DNA of 64,000 bases, taken from the NCBI RefSeq assembly GCF_014805685.1, contig NC_060906.1, forward strand, positions 6,540,060 to 6,604,059, written 5' to 3'. This DNA comes from Silurus meridionalis. Its lineage: Eukaryota > Chordata > Actinopteri > Siluriformes > Siluridae. This document shows, in pieces, positions 1 to 10,293 of this stretch. Made by a program: the position numbers and the translations under genes. The notes under the pieces were generated by a model, which saw nothing but the letters and a program-made list of their open reading frames with translations, made no database searches and was not told where the DNA came from. Within the stretch, counting starts at the first letter, position 1. Each line of letters opens with the position of its first letter.

Positions 1-300
1 TGCTGTCTACAGGGTTACTTGTAAAATAATTTGGATTTATATTAACCGTCTGGATTTCTTGCCTGATGTTTTCAATTTTATTAATAAAAAAGTTCATGAA
101 ATCATTACTACCTATTGATGGTGTGCATGTTAGTGCAGTGCTTTTATTCCCTGTTAATTTTGCTACCGTGCTGAATAAAAATCTAGGATTATGCTTGTTA
201 TTTTCTATGAGGGTGGAGAAATATGCTGATCTAGCAGCACTAAGAGATTTTCTATAATTTAGGAGGCTCTCTTTCCACTGCACTATATGGACACAAGTTT
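1..300 (-). mobile_element. LINE fragment, region upstream of reverse transcriptase
   Basis: Read on the minus strand, this stretch gives a degraded protein with segments like NPRFLFSTVAKLTG and NDFMNFFINKIENIR. These resemble the linker between endonuclease and reverse transcriptase in teleost non-LTR retrotransposons. The frame is broken in places and no flanking domain is present inside the window, so this is a decayed partial copy that may continue to the left. The family assignment is from remembered motif likeness only. Confidence 0.45.
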
Positions 301-436
301 GTGGACAATATTCCACAAGATTGCTATGTGCTTTGTGAACAACGCATTCCACATTCAGTCCCCATTTGCTGTGTGTTGTTGTGGAGATTTTTCTCATTCG
401 TCTACAAGGGTGTTAGTAAAGTTAAATTTAGGTGTT

Positions 437-560
437 TTATCTGTATAAGATATCATAAGATATAAGATAAGATATACCTTTATTCATCCCACAGTGGGGA
501 AATTTCTGTGTTAAAGCAGCAAAGAAAAAGAAATGTGTAAATATATAAAAAAGTAGAGAC
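437..560 (-). repeat. GATAAGATA-tailed 3' end of a non-LTR element
   Basis: Short tandem copies of ATAAGAT are followed by a segment containing TTTATTCATCCCACAGTGG, which looks like the 3' end and tail of a dispersed fish retroelement in minus orientation. No coding part is visible. It abuts, but need not belong to, the next retroelement fragment. Confidence 0.35.
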
Positions 561-564
561 ATAA

Positions 565-1315
565 TGAAATCAAATCAAATCAAATTTTATTTTATTTGTC
601 ACATACACATACATACAGGGTACAACATGCAGTAAAATGTTTTTTACGGTGGTCCGGCATGAGGGAATAGGATGGGGAGAAAAATAAAACAAGAAAAAAG
701 AAGGCAGATAAATAAAGTATAAAACTATATAAAATATAAGAATATATAAAGATATATATGAGACAAAAAGGTGTATATACAAAATATGCTTGTGGCAGTA
801 AACAGTAAATCAGTAAACAATTTAAGGTGGTTTGTGTAATTGTCCTTAAAGTGTCCGTGTGCGGTATGGTGTGGTATAAATAAAAAGTGCACTGTGCTGT
901 CCAGAGTTTAAAGTGTTGTTGTGCGAAAAAAAAATATGTGCAGAGAAAAAGTGTGATGATGGAGAGAGTGGGCCAGATTTTAGATCCTGGGTGTTTCCTG
1001 GTTTAAACTCCAAATGGCCTGCAGGAAGAAGCTCCTCCTCATTCTCTCTGTGTTCTCTTTCAGAGAGCGGAAGCGTTTCCCTGAATGCAACAAAGAAAAA
1101 GTCCATTGTTGGGATGGCTGAGGTCCTTCACAATCCTCCTGTCTCTGGTCCGGCACTGAGTGCTGTAGAAGTCCTGCAGGTCAGGGAGCTTGGTGTGGAT
1201 GGTACGTTCAGCTGAACGCACCACCCTCTGGAGGGCTCATCTGTCCTGCAGAGTGCTGTTCTTGAACCAGGAAGTGATGCTACCCGTCGGAACGCTCTCA
1301 ATGGTGTAAGTGTAC
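565..1315 (-). mobile_element. Rex1/L2-like LINE, 3' fragment
   Basis: The left end has a (CAAAT)n tail read in reverse. The right part translates on the minus strand into the C-terminal end of a reverse-transcriptase ORF: recognisable pieces are TIESVPTGSITSWF, then VVRSAERTI, LPDLQDFY and SHPNNGLF. A stop codon and frame slips interrupt it. It is a 5'-truncated, dead copy of the same broad class as the better preserved LINE at 8553-9852. The tail tandem differs (CAAAT here, GAATCA there), so it is a different family member. Confidence 0.6.
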
Positions 1316-3379
1316 ATACAGTGTAATACAAGTATATACATTACAGTGTAGGAATATACATAAAAAAAACCCACCAATAAAGTAGTTACACTTTCAAACA
1401 TATCGCACATAGGTAATATTGCACAGTTTTAAATTAGTGTTGTACATTTATTGCATAAAATCTTTGTTATTGTTATTATTGCACAGTTAAAAAAGCAATA
1501 ACAGTGTATATCTTGGTGACTGGTTCACTGGAAGCAGCTCTGAATTTAAAGTCTAATAACAGCAGGGAGAAAATACTTTATGACACTTTAAACAATTGAC
1601 ATTGACCCAAAGAATAGAATGATCTTTAAACTGTTTGTATGGAACTATCCTCAGCAGCAGCAAGTGTTCTCCAGTTTAAAAGAGCTTCATCCACAGGTAG
1701 GGCATCAGGATGAACCAGGCAGGTCTGGAAAGAAAAAAAGGAACTGGATCATTAGTACATCCTGGTTAACCTCATGAGGGGAAAGGGGGATTGAGAGAGA
1801 GAGAGAGAGAGATATCTTATTAGGTATCCTTATTGTAACATAATAGTTAAGAACACTGTGCCATTGTCAGGCACTAAGAACGTTCTGGAGACCGAGTGAA
1901 TTCAAACGAAGGCTTTTTAATGAGAAAGCAAAACAAAAGGGCAAGGCAGAAAGCACAGAATAACACACTGAAGCTAGTAAGCTAAGCAACGACCAAACGG
2001 AGTAGTTTGGGCAGTCCTGTATGTTCGCAAACCTAAGCTGTAGAACGGCTGATGAGCATGTGGATAACCAGGGTATTTATAGCGTGGTGACTGATTTGGA
2101 CCAGGTGTGGATGATTAGTAAGTTGGTGAGCTGCTTGGAGTGATTGGAGGGGTTGGCGAGGGTGTGGCTGGTGGATCCCTGACAGCCATATAATCAGGGC
2201 TGCATGAGGGATCTTGGGAATATAAGAGATGGCCCACCACACCACTGTCATCAAACCTAAATTAATGTGTAAGTGTGAGACACAACAGCATCCAAACATC
2301 CCACCAAAACACTCTATATACCTTGAGCTCTGCTCTTTCACAAACCTGTTCACAAAAGGCATAATTAAATAAATGTTTTCAGCCTAGACTGAGACTGTGT
2401 ATGAGTTCCAACCACTAATTAGAAGGCTGTTCCTTAACTGCTGTAGTCTTCACTATTTAAGGTACCAACAAATAGCCTGCACCCTTTGATCAAATTAGAC
2501 GTAATTGAAAATAATCAACAGTGCAGACTGATTAAAACAGGGGTGATGTGGTTATATTTTCTGGTTCTTGTAAGAATTCTTGCTGATGCATTGTAGAATA
2601 ACTGAAACTTATTTATGTACTAACTAGACCATCCAGACTGTAAAGCGTTACCGTAGTCCATTCTAGATGTAACAAAATTTTGAATATTTTTTTCTGCATC
2701 CTGTAACCACATCATATTTCTAATTTTATCAATACTTCTAAAAAGAAAGGCAGATATTCTAGTATTGTTATATGTGTTAGCCTCAAAGCAAACACTTTAA
2801 TAATAATCACACCTTTTACCACTACACATTGTAGGTCATTTGTCAGTTTAAATTGTGTTGTCTCTGACTATGACGAAGCCTAAATCCTTACCTTTAATGT
2901 TCTTCCTATGTAGATACAAACTGCTATGCTTATATTTATTACCACTGCATTCAAAGACATGTGGCTAGAAATGTCAGTTGTCCTAATACTAATACTAATA
3001 CTGTCCAAATAGTGTATATTGGTTTCCAGGCATTTTTAAAGCTGCATTTTTGTGTGGATCGGGTCTGGGCTGGATTGTTACAATCAATGAATGTGACAAC
3101 ATAATGACTTCATTAACCCCTAAATATAATGGCACAGTAAACATGCCTCATTTTATAAATGTTTCATTAATGAGAACTGCATTTCATTCACACCTGTAAA
3201 ACATTTCATTTCATTGTGGAAATCTAGAGGCGTTTTTTTCATCCCAAGTAATCAAGTGCTACACAAAACAGACTTCATCTTCATTCCTTGTTTAACACAG
3301 ATGTTGAAGTGTTTCTGTTGTTTGTTGGAAACCCAGTCGCTCCTAGGGCTTTAATGCTAAATGGAGAACGTCCTGTTAG
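1316..3379. other. Intergenic, no gene seen
   Basis: AT-rich sequence without a convincing exon. It contains a short (GA)n run near 1794-1812 and one dispersed repeat described separately (1850-2190). Nothing else was recognised. Confidence 0.5.
1850..2190. repeat. Unclassified interspersed repeat
   Basis: A compact block with features often seen at ends of fish dispersed elements: a segment with GGCTTTTTAATGAGAAAGC, then a run ending in GGTGTGGCTGGTGGATCCCTGACAG in pieces. It might be an LTR fragment. No protein coding, terminal repeat pair or target duplication could be shown. Confidence 0.3.
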
Positions 3380-4890
3380 ATGAGTATGGATATGGTTGGT
3401 AAAGGAAGTTTGAATGAAGATAAATCTACTCCGGAAGCTAAAGCCTCATCAAAGCTATCTGATGAAGCAGTTGGTAATTTATATGATTCTTTGTGTTCTT
3501 TATTTCATAGATTCTTTTTTGTTGCAAATGTTCTGAGTGCAACACTGCAATGATTTGTAACAGTAATGTGCATTCCACAATTAGCAAATTGTCTTTAAGG
3601 AATTTTGTAGCAGCCATTCAAAAGCGGTGGATTAAAATCGAGACAAGATGATGTGCAGAGACAGTTTGAAGGGAAGGAGACCAAAGTTGATGAAACTACT
3701 AAACTATTGCAACTGATGATGTGGCAAGTGGTGGTAGGTTTCTCTTCATATTAATGAGCTGGGATAAGATGGTGAGCATAATGCCTTAGTTTCCCTGTGT
3801 CATTCTCATCTGCATCAGCGGCTAGAACTCTGATTGAAAGACTGATACCAGGACTTCCGGATATCTGTCAGACACTTGAGCAAGGTTTGTAACCTTCTGT
3901 GAATAAGGTTGAGTATAAATAACCGATATGTAATAGGAGGAATGTGATTTAAAACTCCTTGAATTATGAAAAGGCCAGGACAATAGTATGATATTTTCAG
4001 AGGACAAACCTCTCAACACCACACCCATGAAACTGTGGCTACGGATGACATCACTTCTCTGTCATCAGACTTCCTTTCACACACCTACTCAGGTATCCTG
4101 TCGCAAACCCACCCCTGATGTTTATTGTGCTGTATTGTGACACGGTTCTCCCGTGACACAGGTGAACACTCGGTTTTCTTTGATACCGAATACAGGCTTT
4201 AGGAAAACCCGTCCCCTCGGAGTTCAGCTTCGCTCTGTCGTGCTGGTGATGGCATGACCTATAAGTGCAGGAAGGAAGCTGGCCATAAACTGCTGCTCAT
4301 TTCCAGATTAAGGTGTATAGGGCTCCAAATCAGAGATTAGCTCTCATCTCACCTCACCTCATGAAGAACAGATCTTCCTGTCTGAACTGTCTTAGTGTTC
4401 CAGAAAGGTCCAGAGCTTGTGATATGATGACGCAGAAAGAGTGCAAGAAGACAATCAGTAGTGTTTAAAGGATGGCTGTATGACGTACAAAGAAAATTGG
4501 ATCAGGATCATTAATCACTTTTAGTAAATCACTCAGTTTCATGTTTAAGACATATTTGTTTGTGTGAGTGTGTATTAAGACCTGGGCTTTTTAGTGTATA
4601 ATTTTCTACACCAAGAAATTATCCAAAGCTACTTGTTTTGCAGAATTGCTTCAAATATTTTCTTATTCTGCCCATTACTCGCTTTAATTTGATTCAAAGT
4701 CTAATTCCAGCATTGAAATCCTCTTAGGAGCCTTAAGCTATTTCAGTGAATAGTACAGTGTTTTCCAATGAGTCTCGTTTTTAAGAGAGCCCTCCCCATG
4801 CAGCCTAAAACCCATCAAAGCTGAGGCTGACCACACAACAGTCCAGCTCATGTCAAGCGAAGAGACTCTTCCCACACAGCAAAAAGGTAA
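3380..4890 (+). other. Unresolved cluster of splice-like open segments
   Basis: Several short open stretches are bordered by splice-like sites. Positions 3380-3473 open with ATG and read MSMDMVGKGSLNEDKSTPEA, ending before GGTAAT. Positions about 3610-3733 follow TTTTGTAG and read KSGGLKSRQDDVQRQFEG. Positions about 3819-3884 follow CATCAG and read ARTLIERLIPGLPDICQTLE. Positions about 4785-4887 end before GTAAGA. The reading phases do not join cleanly from one to the next and no family was recognised. It could be a small fast-evolving gene, a pseudogene or a non-coding RNA, or chance. Confidence 0.2.
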
Positions 4891-5736
4891 GAAGACACTT
4901 ATTTGGCCTATGCGACTTCAGTGTAATGGTCCTTCTTTCTATACGTGAAGCCAGGGATGTTGTTTTTTAATAATAAGCCTTTCATCTTATTATTATAATT
5001 TTAATAAGCAAATAAAGAACATTTAGATACTACAGTAACTCTAAGATCTTAATTTGATTTTAGTTCATTAGTGACGCTTGTTGTTACTTATACAGGTTCA
5101 TGTTTGGTGCTGCTAAATGCTGTAGGATTAGGGTTTTGTATTCAATCCCTAAAGAAACAAGTGCAGAGTGAAAACTGAAATCCCCTGACGTCATGTCTGG
5201 ATATGGACAAGTGGAGGTTGGTTCTGCGTGACATCGGGGGAGATGTTCCACCATGAGATGTTCTCATGCAAAACTGTAGGGATCAGCTCAAGGTCACCAT
5301 CTGTACACAGCTTTCATCCTTAACGTAACAGAACAGAAAGCGTTCTACCCATGTGCTGTGGATAGAATTGGAATCGTGTAAATAACACAATGCTCTGAAG
5401 TAGTGACTTACATCATGCAATAATTTTGTAGACAAGACGTAAAAAAAAAAAAAAAATATATAAAACCAATCCCTGCTAGAGCCAAGCTGACAAATTGGAT
5501 CAAGGCATAATCCTCCAACCTCATCGACTTAATTTCCCCTGAGAGAAGCAGCTATTTCGTAGAGTATCAGTGCGAAACTCCACTTTAGTCAATTACAAAA
5601 AGTTATGTAATGGTCTCTACAACTTGACATTATGTGTAGTAGTTTAATCAAAAATATAAGTGTTGTCTTTGCACATTTTCTGCTCAGGAGCTTTCTACAT
5701 AAATGCTCACATTTTGCGTCTGTGTCTGTAGACAGC
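4891..5736. other. Region upstream of pdc
   Basis: No coding exon was recognised. A non-coding first exon and the pdc promoter may lie here or further left, but no TATA box or other element could be assigned with confidence. Confidence 0.35.
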
Positions 5737-8700
5737 ATGTCTGACAGAAGATTGATGGAGGAGGAGGAGGTGACTGTGACTCATACAGGTAAAGGAGATA
5801 AATGTATGGTTCTGAGTAAGAGCATCTGCTAAATGTCCTAATTTGGAGCACATTCTGTCATGAGTTACTGTTGAGTCGCTTCAACATTGTACACATAAAG
5901 AGAAATCGGTACATGCAAAACTGAGCAGAAACACCATCATGAGACTGATATCCAAGAATTTATAGACAACGCCATCCAGCTGACATGGAAGACGTAGAAA
6001 CATAACTGAATGTCAGTACATTATTAGTTTTTATATGATTATAATTATTAACAAATAACAATGTGTTTCAGACAGATAGAATACAGAAATATATACAAAG
6101 CAAAGTATATTCTGTCTTCCTTTTTTTTATTTTGCTAAAACGTTTCCCAAAGCAATAAAATGAGAGTAAATGTGTTAATGGAAAACAGAACCAGAACAAG
6201 TGCAAACAAGAGATTTTACAGCTTTCTTGCATGAAAAAATTAGATGCATTTATATTATATTCAGTGACGAATTGTTTTACTAGCATTTCTATTTTTGCTA
6301 ATTATTTCCAGAGCATAGAAGATATGGAAAGGTACAAATATAAATAACTGTACAAGTAAGATTACCCAGTTTGGGCAATTCTACCTTTTTGTGTTTTAAA
6401 CAGTTTTTCCAGTGTACCTGTTTTACCTTGTGGTCATATTTAATTAAAAATTATTTAAGCCACACCTACTGATACAAAAATACACATATTCAGAGCACTA
6501 ACCGAACACAACTAAATTACATGCCACGATTAAAATGCGTTTTATGGCGTATGACAATGCATGTAGGGTCTCCTGTGCACTAATGGTTTTTAATCACTGA
6601 ATGTTATCACGTGTTGTTTAACACCATCATCTCACCCAAACTCATTTTAAAACTAAAAGAATTAAAATCTCACTCGTGTAACTGGATTTTGGACTTTCTA
6701 ATGAATAGACCCCAAGTGATCAGAATTGGAAAATCCACAGGGTTGTGTCCTAAGTCCCCTCCTGTACTCTCTGTTCACACACTGTGTTGCCCAGCACAGA
6801 TCCAACAACATCTTTAAGTTTGCGGATGACATCTTGGGCCTCATAACTGATGGATATGAGAAGGCCTACAGAGATGAGGTCAGAGTGCAATGACAATGAT
6901 GCAGTGACAGCAACCTCTGCTGATAGTAGACTTCAGAAGTGTTCACAAGGTTAACTATTCTCCTTACACATCAATAGAACCATCGAACTATCAAGTTTCT
7001 TGTTGTCCACCTCTTTGACAACATGTCCCTGCACATAATTCTCACCAACTTCTACAGATGCTGTCTCTGTTATACATTTCACACTGGGACTGCACAATCC
7101 CAATTCTCAATTCTCAGAACTCTTAACACCACTGCACTCAGTACTTTATGCCACACTTGCACACTGCATATCTTTGCGTATTTTTGCACACCTGCTCTAA
7201 TATATACATTCTACTTCTTATCCTTCCATATTTTTATAAAAATACTTCATGCTAATATGTCATTTATGCAAATATATATACAACTAAATATCTACTAAAT
7301 ATATATATACAGTGCCCTCCACAATTATTGGCACCCCTGTTTAAGATGTGGTCGTGGACTTCTAAAAATTCTCCTTTTTTTTAAAACAACATAGAACCCA
7401 AATGCAAAAAAAGAGAAAAATCCAACCTTTCATTTAAGTACATAACTTTGGTGGTAAAAAATCATACATTTAGAAAAAAAAAAACTTGAAATCATGTGTC
7501 CCACAATTATTGGCACCCCTAACAATTCCTCTGAAAAATTTAACTGTTTTTTTTTTTATATATATTTTTCTGTAGTTGCTAAGGTTGGTCAGGGTATCTA
7601 GGGACTTTTAATTAGTAATTCATGATTTCCTGTTTCCTGGGGTATAAATATGACGTGACACAGAGGCCTAATTCTCTTACCCATTTGTCAACATGGCAAA
7701 GACAAGAGAACACACCATTCAAGTAAGGCAGATGTGTGTCGACCTTCATAAGTCAGGCAATGGCTACAAGAAAATAGCCACCGCCTTAACTTGCCGGTAT
7801 CTACAGTCAGAGGAATCATTAAGAAGTTTAAAACAACTGGAACAGTGACAAACAAGGCTGGAAGAGGTCCCAAGTTTATCTTGCCACAACGCACAGTGAG
7901 GAGGATGGTAAGAGAAGTAAAAAAATTTCCCAAGCTCACCGTCACAGAATTGCATCAAAGAGTGGCATCTTGGGGACACAGAGTCTCCAAAACAACCATC
8001 AGACGCTCTCTACATGCCAACAAGCTGTTTGGGAGGCATGCAAGGAAAAAGCCTTTTCTCACTAACACTCACAAACGTAAACGTCTGGAGTTTGCTAAGC
8101 GGTACTGGGACTTCAACTGGGATCGTGTGCTTTGGTCAGATGAGACTAAGATTGAGCTTTTTGGCAACAAACACTCTAAGTGGGTCTGGCGTAAAACAAA
8201 AGATGAGTATGCCGAAAAGCACCTCATGCCCACCGTGAAGTATGGTGGAGGATCTGTGATGCTGTGGGCCTGTTTCTCTTCCAAAGGCCCTGGGAACCTT
8301 GTTAGGGTGCATGGCATTATGAACGCTTTGAAGTACCAGGATATTTTAAATAAAAACCTGATGGCCTCTGCCAGAAAGCTGAAGATGGGTCGTCATTGGG
8401 TCTTTCAGCAGGATAATGATCCAAAACATGTGGCAAAATCTACACAAAAGTGGTTCAGCAGTCACAAACTCAAGGTCCTCCCATGGCCATCTCAGTCCCC
8501 AGACCTCAACCCAATCGAAAACCTGTGGGGCGAGCTAAAGAGAAGAGTGCATCAGAATCAGAATCAGGTTTATTAACCAAGTGTGTTGACACACACAAGA
8601 ATTTAGTTCCAGCTGTTTGTTACTCTCAAAAGTACAGACATAAATAAAAACCTATACAAGACAAAACAGACACGACAAGACAAAACAGACTATACAAGAC

Positions 8701-10224
8701 AATACAGACAATACAGACAATATGAGACAGTATAGACAGTGTGGGTAATAAATAGGGATACAGACCAGTAATGTACATAAAGTGTGGGAGTGCATGGTAG
8801 TGCAAATGACAGTATTGTGTGCCAGGTATGATGAGAGAGTTTACTATAAAACTTTGTACAGTATATAGAAGCAATAGTATATAGAAGCAATAGTGTGTGC
8901 AACATATACAGATAATGTGGTGAGTGAGAGTTCTGTGCAGTACTCATAGATGTGAGCAGGGAATATAATTATGGTCAGTTGTTAGTGAGGGTGATTGCTT
9001 GGGGAAAGAAACTGTTCCTGTGTCTGGCAGTTTTAGTGAGCAAAGTTCTGTAGCGCCTGCCAGAAGGGAGGAGCTGAAAGATGTTGTGTCCAGGGTGTGA
9101 AGGGTCATTAATGATTTTTCCTGCCCGGTTTCTGGTTCTTGTATGGTACAAGTCCTGGAGAGTGGGCAGGGGGGCACCAATGATTTTTTCTGCTGTTTTC
9201 TGCAGTCTGTTTCTGTCCTGTTTTGTTGCTGCTCCAAACCAGATGGTGATTGATGAGCACAGGACAGATTCAATGACTGCAGTGTAGAACTGTATCAACA
9301 GCTCCTGTGGCAGACTGTACTTCCTTAATTGCCTTAGAAAGTACATCCTCTGCTGGGCCTTTTTCAGAATCGAGTTTATGTTTGATTCCCATTTCAGGTC
9401 TTGGGAAATGGTAGTGCCCAGAAACTTGAAGTTCTCCACAGGTGACACAGGGATGTTGGATATTGTGAGGGGGAGTAGTGTTGAGGGATGTTTCCTAAAG
9501 TCCACTATCATCTCCACAGTTTTGAGTGTGTTTAGCTCAAGGTTGTTCTGACTGCACCATAGCACCAGCTGCTTCACCTCCTGCTTATATGCAGACTCGT
9601 CACCATCTTGGATGAGTCCAATGAGCGTGGTGTCATCTGCAAATTTCAGGAGTTTGACAGTGGGGTCACTTGATATGCAGTCATTAGTATAAAGGGAGAA
9701 TAGCAGTGGGGAAAGGACACACCCCTGAGGAGCACCAGTGCTGACTGTCCGAATACCGGAGGTAACACCTCCCAGTCTCACCTGTTGTTTCCTGCCTGTC
9801 AGGAAGCTGGTGATCCATTGACAGATGGAAGGGGGTATAGTATAAGTGGGTATGCATAAGAGAGGACCCAGAACACTGGATGATCTAGAAAGATTGTGCA
9901 AAGAAGAATGGCCAAAAATCCCTCTCTCTGTGTTCTCCAATCTTGTGAAATGTTATAGGAGGAGATTAAGTGCTGTCTTGTTGGCAAAAGGAGGTTGTAC
10001 AAAGTATTAACATCAGGGGTGCCAATAATTGTGGCACACATGATTTCAAGTTTTTTTTTTTTCTAAATGTGTGATTTTTTTACCACCAAAGTTATGTACT
10101 TAAATAAAAGGTTGGATTTTTCTCTTTTTTTGCATTTGGGTTCTATGTTGTTTTAAAAAAAAGGAGAATTTTTAGAAGTCCACGACCACATCTTAAACAG
10201 GGGTGCCAATAATTGTGGAGGGCA

Positions 10225-10293
<69 letters not shown>

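Larger units (their letters stand above)
7693..10010 (+). pseudogene. Tc1-like transposase, frameshifted and interrupted
   Basis: The DD34E transposase would cut and paste the element. It starts at ATG 7693 ([10 protein letters not shown]). One base is missing near 7780: the open frame before this point reads [16 protein letters not shown], and the frame after it reads [19 protein letters not shown], two helix-turn-helix halves that belong together. The catalytic region is otherwise intact: [21 protein letters not shown] and [19 protein letters not shown] supply the D, D and E. A LINE insertion after 8552 interrupts it. The C-terminus resumes at 9858 ([18 protein letters not shown]) and ends at the TAA at 10008-10010. 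The copy cannot make functional transposase, but the small number of lesions suggests a fairly recent insertion. Confidence 0.9.
7310..10227 (+). mobile_element. Tc1-like transposon with IR/DR ends
   Basis: A complete element bounded by TA dinucleotides (7308-7309 and 10228-10229), the target duplication of Tc1/mariner elements. The terminal inverted repeats are about 210 bp each. Each arm carries two direct repeats containing CACAATTATTGGCACCCC, one at the outer end and one at the inner end, which is the IR/DR arrangement known from Sleeping Beauty-type elements. The transposase gene inside is broken by a frameshift and by a LINE inserted at 8553-9852. Without that LINE the element is about 1.6 kb, the usual Tc1 size. 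Confidence 0.92.

Noticed and set aside
9799..10041. 80-codon minus-strand open frame spanning the LINE/Tc1 junction
   Set aside because: It is antisense to the Tc1 transposase C-terminus and only fused to the LINE frame by the insertion.
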